The notes under the pieces: generated by a model | Seen by the model: only the letters and a program-made list of their open reading frames with translations | What the model was told of the DNA's origin: nothing | Databases searched by the model: none | Made by a program: the position numbers and the translations under genes | DNA from: Hippopus hippopus | Lineage: Eukaryota; Mollusca; Bivalvia; Cardiida; Cardiidae | Length of the DNA stretch: 64,000 nucleotides | NCBI GenBank assembly: GCA_946811185.2 | Contig: OX328108.1 | Coordinates: 42,302,357 to 42,366,356, forward strand | Reading direction: 5' to 3' | In this document: in pieces, positions 57,475 through 64,000 of the stretch | Layout of the letters: every line of letters starts with the position of its first letter | How positions within the stretch are numbered: the first letter of the stretch is position 1

Positions 57475-58411
57475 TAAAGTTGACTGTTTCTTTATGGCCT
57501 AGAATTCAGATGATCTATCTAGATCTACAAGATCTATTCACTAAGCGTGGGATTTAAAACAAAATTTAGATGTAGAGATCTAGATATTGGGCTAAAATAA
57601 GGTCTGAACGAATGCTTTAGATTTAATTCTGTTATTCATTCTGCGAACAAAGTAGATTCAATGTCGCTAAATGATGAAAATCTTGTCAATACCTAGATCC
57701 CTATCTATAAAATTCCAATCACGTGACTATTGCCAAGTAGTCTTCAATTGAGGGTGTTTTCTGATAGTGTTAGATCACGACTGTCCAGTATTTGAAGTTC
57801 TGTTAAAAAATAATTAGATCTAGTCTAGATCTACCGTCTTAATTTTGAGACTTTCTAGATGTACTAGATCTATGTGCATGAAAGAAAAAGACACTTTCGA
57901 AAAGCAGAACTTGTGAGATTACTTTGAGATGTATAATGTACTTGTGTGCCTGTAAATTGTAAAACCAATTTAGTTTGCAAAATCAGTCAGTAAAATTTCT
58001 AGATAAAAGTTAAGCCGGCTGCAAAGTTCGGGTTTTACCTGGACGTAAGGGATGGACATATCCGGTCCAGGTGTTAGATATCAGGTATTCATCCTGAACG
58101 TTCTGCCGAATGTTGCGTTGGCCTAATACAACACATTCGTTTTTGGGGCGGGTGGTCAGTTTTGCTGTGGGGCGGCATTGCTTACGGTTATCGCACCCAT
58201 CTCGTCTTTATTGAAGGAAATTAAGACGCCCAAAAAATATCCGGAAAATGTTCTAGGCCCTCATGTTGTCCCTCTGTTTCAAACCCGTTCATGTGACGTC
58301 GTAACGACGTTGTATATATCAAGGGAATACCAGTCCCCTTCATATTTTGCTCATGTCAATACATGTATATAATTTTTACAATAAAAGTTGATTTCATCGA
58401 CAGCTGCCTCA
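57475..58411. other. Flank with AGATCT-rich DNA
   Basis: No gene is recognised. TAGATCTA-type motifs recur about 57.51-57.87 kb. Confidence 0.45.
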
Positions 58412-58551
58412 GAGAGCCCGAATTTAACCCAAGAGAACACCTATGGGATAATTTTAATCGACGTGTACGTCGACGTCCAAACCCGCCAAACAATATCAAG
58501 GACAGGTCTACGAGCAGCACTGCATGAAGAATGGAATAGCATCCCACAGGC
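58412..58551 (+). pseudogene. Tc1-like transposase C-terminal fragment, frameshifted
   Basis: From 58420 one frame reads EFNPREHLWDNFNRRVRRRP, matching the region of Tc1/mariner transposases around their third catalytic acidic residue (NPxEHLWD; the Glu is present). Near 58505 the match moves to another frame, LRAALHEEWNSIP. Only the last part of the enzyme is left, so it is a dead relic. Confidence 0.8.
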
Positions 58552-58559
58552 TGGCACAA

Positions 58560-59340
58560 ACGGTGGACGACGTTTTGGCCGGGACGTTTTGGCCATGGAC
58601 CTTTCTGCCAGCTGAAAGTACAAAATAGGACGTTTTGGCCGAATGTTTTTATTCAAAGCAGAAAAGTGCAATAATTGAACTTTCTTCTCTCTTAAGTATA
58701 TATTTTTAGAAAAAGAAAAACACGGAAAGTTTATTTATTGCATTTTTCTGCTTTAAAATAACACTTGGCCAAAATGTACCGCTATATCAAATGAGGAATA
58801 AAACCATGCCATTACAGAAACTTCTCTTCATCAGTACTATCCGATACCATATCATTATCATCATATCAGAATTTATTTCAAGCCAATAACTTCAAAATTT
58901 CCAAGGATTTTTTAATCTGACAACATAGAAATAATTGTGAGAAAAGGTGAAACTGCTTGTTACGAGTAGTTTTACCTTTTCCAACAATGTCTTACAATGT
59001 CTTCAGCTGTAGAAGAAAAAAGAAACAAGAATTTGCACATTAAAAGAAAATTCTTGATATTCTTGACAGTTCTTGCTATGATATGTTTTTATTTCTTTCT
59101 TTCAAAAACTGTATAGGTATAGATCTAAGGAAGTCAGTCTAGATCAAAGAAAGTTCATATATTGCATTGTTCTGCATTAAAATCCCATTTGGCCAAAACC
59201 TCCTACTATGTACTTTCAGCTGGCCAAAACGTCCGTGGTTAAAACGTCCATACCAAAACGTCCGTGGCTAAAACGTCCGTGACAAAAACGTCCGTGACCA
59301 AAACGTCCGTGGCCAAAACGTTCGTAGCCTAAACGTCATA
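58560..59340. repeat. Foldback element with ACGTTTTGGCC repeat arms
   Basis: The left arm (58560-58700) has several GACGTTTTGGCC units and CAGCTGAAAGTAC. The right arm (59150-59340) has the inverted GTACTTTCAGCTGGCC and at least six AAAACGTCCGTGGC-type units. The middle includes a diverged MITE-1-like palindrome (about 58920-59000). It begins directly after the Tc1 relic. Confidence 0.65.
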
Positions 59341-59676
59341 CATTCTACAAACAAGAGCAGTCATACGTCACTGTCAGTCAGTCAACATTGCGTGCAACAC
59401 TTGGTCACACGCGCTAATGACTTTTAAAATCGACTCTTTTCTTATCTTAATTCAAATCAAACAATCAAATTGATACTTTCTGACCTACATGCCAATATCA
59501 AAAGATTCACTTGATACTCTTTTGCGAAAAAAAGAAAAAAGATTTCTGCCAAATCCATAGATCTAGAAACTTTAAAAAATTAGGCCTAGATCTATGTCAT
59601 CTAACTTGCACTGAAACTTACTGAAAGTCTCTTTTTTAGTTCAGTATATAGATCTTCTTGCCAGTCCACTCAGATT

Positions 59677-59883
59677 TTAACCCGTAACCTGCTAAGTAAG
59701 TGAAATGAAATTTTCAAGCCGATAGTAAAACCCATAATTCTGCTATTTCAATTTTTTTGGAAATATAATCTCCTTATCGGTCAGTGTAGATCCAAGATCA
59801 GACTGCAAGTTCTGTGCACGCTGGTCTTCGTCTACACTGTCCGCAAAAGGTCCTTGAGTCGCGCTCAGCAGCCTATGTGTTAA
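59677..59883 (-). mobile_element. MITE-2, reverse orientation
   Basis: TTAACCCGTAACCTGCTAAG; AAATTTTCAAGCCGATAG; palindrome diverged on one arm; CAGCAGCCTATGTGTTAA. Confidence 0.75.
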
Positions 59884-60145
59884 GTTGACTGTAAGTCAGT
59901 AGTTATGCCGTATGTTCATCAAAATTTATATGGGCTCAGAGGAATTTCGGTACAAAACGTTCGGATCGGCTCGGTTTATGAACCACTCTTGTCACATGTG
60001 TCACTCGTCACATGACTGTGGCTTCCGATCTTCTGCCTTGATGGCCTACAAGTTTTCAATCAGCGAGACCCAAGTCCATGTAGACAGACCAAGTCCGCCC
60101 AGTACTGCTTGAGCTTGAATATCGAGTTGATTTAATAAATAAAGG

Positions 60146-60303
60146 ATATTTGTTTTTTTTTCGGTGAAAGATCGAAATTTATTTCATCGACTGAACACAA
60201 TCGGTAATATTTTCACTCGTGGCAGCGCCACTCGTGAAAATATTACCGATGATGTTCACTCGATGAAATAAATTTCGATCTTTCACCGAAAAAAACAAAT
60301 ATT
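60146..60303. repeat. 158-bp near-perfect palindrome
   Basis: Two ~78-bp arms (GTGAAAGATCGAAATTTATT and its inverse) meet at GTGGCAGCGCCAC with about five differences. Immediately beyond, TTTATTTCATGCTTT (about 60306-60320) and its inverse AAAGCATGAAATAAA (about 60573-60587) bracket another block. Confidence 0.8.
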
Positions 60304-60699
60304 CTATTTATTTCATGCTTTTAACCCTTTCTGGGAGGAACTTTATCAAAATCCAGTGCAGTCTTTTCAGTTATACACCCTCCGCATAGCAACGCATTAC
60401 AATATTACGTCAAGCGCGAGAAATGTAAGGTAAAGGACGTCATATTTCCATCTGGTTGTGAGTCACACGCATTTTACCTAGGTAACTAGAATATAAAAAT
60501 CGGTATTTTCACTGGTCGTACCCGTGGAATATCGAAAAATATTTTCACCGCTATTTCTCGATATCCTACGGAAAGCATGAAATAAAGGTAAATATCAGAT
60601 CAGATGCAAAATTTGATCTGCATTGTACCCATAGCACACCATTGCCATTTAAACAGAACAGAAAAGTTCTGTTATGTTCAGTTCTATTGAAAATCAAAT

Positions 60700-60815
60700 G
60701 CTCACTGTATCGGGCAGTGTAGATCAAGATCAGACTGCACGTTCTGTGCCGCCTGATCTTGATGTACACTGTCTGTAAGATCGCTCTGCCTCGCGCTTTA
60801 AAAGCAGCCTATAAT
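60700..60815 (-). mobile_element. MITE-2 fragment
   Basis: The palindrome GATCAAGATCAGACTGCACG and its mirror are kept; both ends are lost. Confidence 0.55.
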
Positions 60816-60994
60816 AGTAAATTAGTACTCAATTCGGTGTGCGTAATGGTTCTGAACCCCTGCTTACGCTTCTTTTGTTTTATTTTAGCACTGAGAGTAC
60901 CTAATTGGTCTCACAAATATCACACAACGTATTCAAATAAAAAGTGAACTACGAGGCATATGCATTGAATCATAGCTGGCCCATCATCTTTGAA

Positions 60995-61060
60995 AGCCAA
61001 GATGACGATCACTGCGTGGCTATATAAGATCCACGTAGATAAGTGATCGTTACGTTGGCT
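60995..61060. other. 66-nt imperfect hairpin
   Basis: AGCCAA...ACGATCACT...CGTGG pairs with CCACG...AGTGATCGTTA...TTGGCT around CTATATAAGAT. The length and bulges are like a small-RNA precursor, but nothing shows that it is transcribed. Confidence 0.35.
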
Positions 61061-61309
61061 TGCGAAGATGCCGGCACATCACCACCAAGGATATCACTAA
61101 AAAAAGGATGGAGTCCCTCATTTCCATTGTGGTCCATGTTACTAATTACCATAATATGTTGGCCTTGTCCACTGAACATTATAGATACAACAATGTTGCT
61201 AATCCAAATTAAAGTAGCCTAATTACTTTTTTTTTTTTCAAATTTGATCTTTGTGACTGACCCATCGACAATCAGACCTGGGTCGAATATTTTCCAATTT
61301 ACTCAAATA

Positions 61310-61570
61310 AAATAGGCCATACTCTGTGGAATGGGCTCAGTTAATGCGTCTGCAAAAAGTATCGACTAGGTCAGCCTGCGCAGTCCGCGCAGGCTGACCC
61401 GAGTCGAAAGTTTTTGCTCTCGGTCAATTTTCTGCATGTCAAAGGACAGTCTACCTCATAATCTACTTGGTTGTTGGACAAAATGGTTTTTATAGATCCT
61501 TAATTAAATGATGATTTGCTTGGAATATGCATCATGGAGACACATTAAATCCCCTTTTGCTAAAGCAATG
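61310..61570. mobile_element. TA-flanked TIR family, inner part reversed
   Basis: GCCATACTCTGTGGAATGGG on the left, GTCAGCCTGCGCAGTCCGCG then CAGGCTGAC in the middle, and AATCCCCTTTTGCTAAAGCA on the right. Confidence 0.55.
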
Positions 61571-61753
61571 CTGTAATACAGATACTTTTTTTCCCCCAAT
61601 GTATCTAAATAAGAATGGAAAAATTTTATACAATTGTACTCGAATAGTTTTGAATGATTTTAATACACTTCAAAGAAAATTGCAAATACTTTTGATATTA
61701 TCATCTGAAAGTTCAGTAAGAGTGTGTAGTAGTAGCATTAAGGCAACTTAGGG

Positions 61754-61756
<3 letters not shown>

Positions 61757-61820
<64 letters not shown>
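61757..61820. repeat. (CA)n microsatellite
   Basis: About 30 uninterrupted CA units, followed shortly by a short (CCAT)n tract (about 61843-61857). Confidence 0.95.
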
Positions 61821-61822
<2 letters not shown>

Positions 61823-62064
61823 TAAAAAGTCTACCTACTTATCCATCCATCCATCCATAATATTTTTCAAAATTTTCCAAATCATCCAAGTCATTGCTTT
61901 CCTTTTCCACTCTTTACTGATTAAAGAAAAATGGAAAACGAGTAAGTTGAATTAACTACATATGAACGATTAATGGTCTGAGGGAGAAAACACCTATTTA
62001 CTCGTGTCTTTATTGAGGTTTGGTGATGTTATAAAAATCTTGATAGCTCCCCTTAATCCCCCAG

Positions 62065-62230
62065 TACCAAAGAATTCGATGTTAATACGATTCTGGCGAA
62101 AAAGGCATACGAAAACATTGTAGGAAAAGGAGAAAATGCTGGTAACCAGCATTGTCTTCGTTTCTCCACAATGTTTTAAAAAATCTTTCTACACGGATTG
62201 TTGCAATATGGGATAGTCTGGCAAAAGCTT
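62065..62230 (+). mobile_element. MITE-1, diverged
   Basis: CCAGTACCAAAGAATTCG, strong palindrome to about 62176 (GTAGGAAAAGGAGAAAATGC arm), then TAGTCTGGCAAAAG. Confidence 0.6.
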
Positions 62231-62402
62231 ACCAAAATTTGTTGATACGAAGGGTATTTAAATCGTCACGATTCTTCGGTTGGTCTCAAAAACCAAAGTT
62301 GTCTCGTTAAGAAAATTAGAAAAGAGTGCTCGCAACACAAGCTCCAATCACTGACACGGTGATCTGGATTTTATAATCTTTGAAAAACCACGTGGTGAAT
62401 TG

Positions 62403-62680
62403 ATTGTGTTGAGTCTAACGCCGTTTTCAACATTATTTCAGAAATATCGCGGCGTCCAGTGCATCTATCCATCCTTTCGTGGAATTTATTTTACTGGTAC
62501 TCCACACAATATTCTTTCCAGTCCACTGGCTTCTTCCCCGAATAACTATCGTCGAAACAATGGGCAGCGGTGAGATAGGAATGAATCCTGTTGCAATGAC
62601 CGTGTTCAGCCCTCGGAGAGAAATTGGCCGAGCCGGGAATCGAACCTGAAACCTCCTGTACGGTGACACGCGGAGGCAGT
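62403..62680 (-). mobile_element. SINE-beta
   Basis: GTTGAGTCTAACGCCGTTTT tail side; GCATCTATCCATCC and GAATGAATCCTGTTGCAATG; tRNA-like B box GGTTCGATTCC on the minus strand at about 62635-62645. Confidence 0.7.
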
Positions 62681-62689
62681 GGGCGGGTT

Positions 62690-63440
62690 TGAAAATTGTT
62701 CTGGTGTAAGGGACGGAACTGTATAATAAAATGTTATTACATAGTGTATTGTACTAGTTACTTCCCTTGATGGTGTGAACATGCGCACGACCGTTGTCTA
62801 ACCGCTCTCTATCTTCTTGCAACCGATAGTTTTTACGCTTTTGCAGCAGACCAATTTTGGTAAATTATTGTAAAAAGAGTAATTGCTCCTAACAAACAAT
62901 CACAAAATATCCACTGATTATTCAACATATGCCCTGACTATTATTATTTTTTTGCTCTCTAATTGCGGGAAGAAATGAAGTACAAGTAATACTAATGACT
63001 TAATTGTCTTTCTATCATGGAAACTGTATCTCCCCCACCCCCAAAGTGCTAAAGCTAACCATCCAAATACTCAGGATGAAAAAAAAAAGGGACAACTGCT
63101 ATGGGACGAAGAAATTCCGGGACGGATAATCTCGATTCAATGTCATTTTAAAGCCACTAAAACGAGTAACCTTTTGTGGACATAGGCACAGCTTTGCAGA
63201 AGCTGTCGATTCATTATCGAAAGTACATGTACATGAACATACTGTCAGTGTATTTTACATGAGATTTCCTTTTCAAAATGTTACTTTTGGACCCGCCCTG
63301 TCTTTTTCGGCGTAATGATTTGTCATCAGAGGCCCCAACAGAAATACTGAGATATGTATTAATTTCTGCTTGTCAGTGGTAATCCAAATAATGTTGACAA
63401 TACAGCGAGAACTTGCTTGCAAATTGCAAAATGTTCAAGA
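62690..63440. other. Upstream flank without recognisable feature
   Basis: Unique-looking AT-rich DNA with no gene or repeat family that I can support. Confidence 0.5.
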
Positions 63441-63915
63441 AAATGGGCTGCACTCTGGCAAAAGGGGACTTAATACATCTACGTGATACATTATCTCTTT
63501 ACCAAACGACATAATTTTAGACTGGTCCAAACTGGAAGCATTTGCAGACGACAGAATTAAGGTAACTCAAAAATTAAAATTTGTTTTCGGAAGGGTAGAA
63601 ACATTGTGGGAAAAGGAGAAAATGCTGGTTATCAGCATTTTCTCCTTTTCCAACACTGTTTTCAGAAGGCTTCTTTCTCAGGGTCATGAAAACGGTTATA
63701 CCAACCAAGTCATCAAATACATATGGATCAAAAAATCCATTTTGTCTAACAACCTACTGGAGCTCGAGGTAGAATGGTCCTTTGACATGCGGAAAAACTG
63801 ACATTAGGAAAAAGTTTCGATCCACGTCGCCCTGTGAGTACTGCGAAGGCTGATCTGAGTCGGTACATGTTGCAGATGGATTAAATTCCCATTTCACTGA
63901 AAATGGCTCGTTTGT
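63441..63915. mobile_element. TA-flanked TIR family split by a MITE-1
   Basis: The left end (CTCTGGCAAAAGGGGACTTAA) stops at GATACATTATC; the interior resumes after the MITE at ATGGATCAAAAAATCCATTT and continues to ATGGCTCGTTT. Confidence 0.6.
63492..63690 (-). mobile_element. MITE-1 nested in a TIR element
   Basis: TCTCTTTACCAAACGACATA through a good palindrome (about 63597-63662) to CAGGGTCATGAAAACGG; the outer right end is missing. Confidence 0.75.
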
Positions 63916-64000
63916 AATGGGTTACATTTATTTTTTTTTAATGGTGACATGCGTCAGCCAGGTTTTAAAATGTCCGTTTTATTGAACATGATGTCATAGG

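Noticed and set aside
58388..58615. 75-residue plus-strand frame as a gene
   Set aside because: It mixes two frames of a Tc1 transposase remnant and then runs into a foldback repeat.

Overview
This is a eukaryotic, AT-rich, repeat-saturated window, most likely from a bivalve mollusc (clam-like). That placement rests on a Boule-type germline RNA-binding protein and on interspersed repeats (AACAAGAG-headed elements with internal ~145-165 bp arrays, tRNA-derived SINEs) that I associate from memory with bivalve genomes. I do not name a species.

One protein-coding gene can be supported: a boule (BOLL/DAZ family) orthologue on the minus strand. Its start codon is at 56210-56212 and its stop at 15437-15439. 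I assembled 11 coding exons by splice sites, reading frame and family similarity: 56210-56212 (ATG alone), 51674-51790, 49214-49305, 45127-45184, 43737-43796, 37969-37990, 35125-35243, 34045-34134, 30934-31011, 29869-30018 and 15437-15877. They total 1230 nt, or 409 residues plus stop. The RRM is split over exons 2-5, with RNP2 in exon 2 and RNP1 across the exon 3/4 junction. The tail is rich in Q, P, T, A and Y. Three places offer alternative in-frame splice sites.

The rest is intron (about 39.5 kb) or flanking DNA filled with non-autonomous mobile elements. Dominant is a ~225 bp MITE with TTAA target sites, CCCTTTACCA terminal inverted repeats and a ~67 bp central palindrome (piggyBac-like ends). 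I count about 50 full, split or damaged copies in both orientations. A second TTAA MITE carries a palindrome with core CAGACTGCAC...GTGCAGTCTG. A third ~250 bp TA-flanked family has 35 bp TIRs. Two SINE families sit mostly on the minus strand, some with clear target duplications. Several families of composite elements share one terminal architecture: AACAAGAG plus a small hairpin at one end, and a hairpin with a TTC loop followed by GAGCT or GAGT and an A run at the other. Single elements with pogo-like and hAT-like ends, a broken Tc1 transposase fragment, foldback elements, a 31 bp minisatellite in alternating orientation and a (CA)n tract complete the list.

Layout: 1-15291 is downstream flank (minisatellite, composite elements, MITE cluster). 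15292-56212 is boule. 56213-64000 is upstream flank, with few of the dominant MITE, a Tc1 relic, two large palindromic structures, SINEs and a microsatellite.

The most interesting signals are the shared terminal grammar of the composite elements, their repeated insertion at the same place in the MITE palindrome, end-to-end chains of TTAA elements, and the in-frame alternative splice sites in boule.
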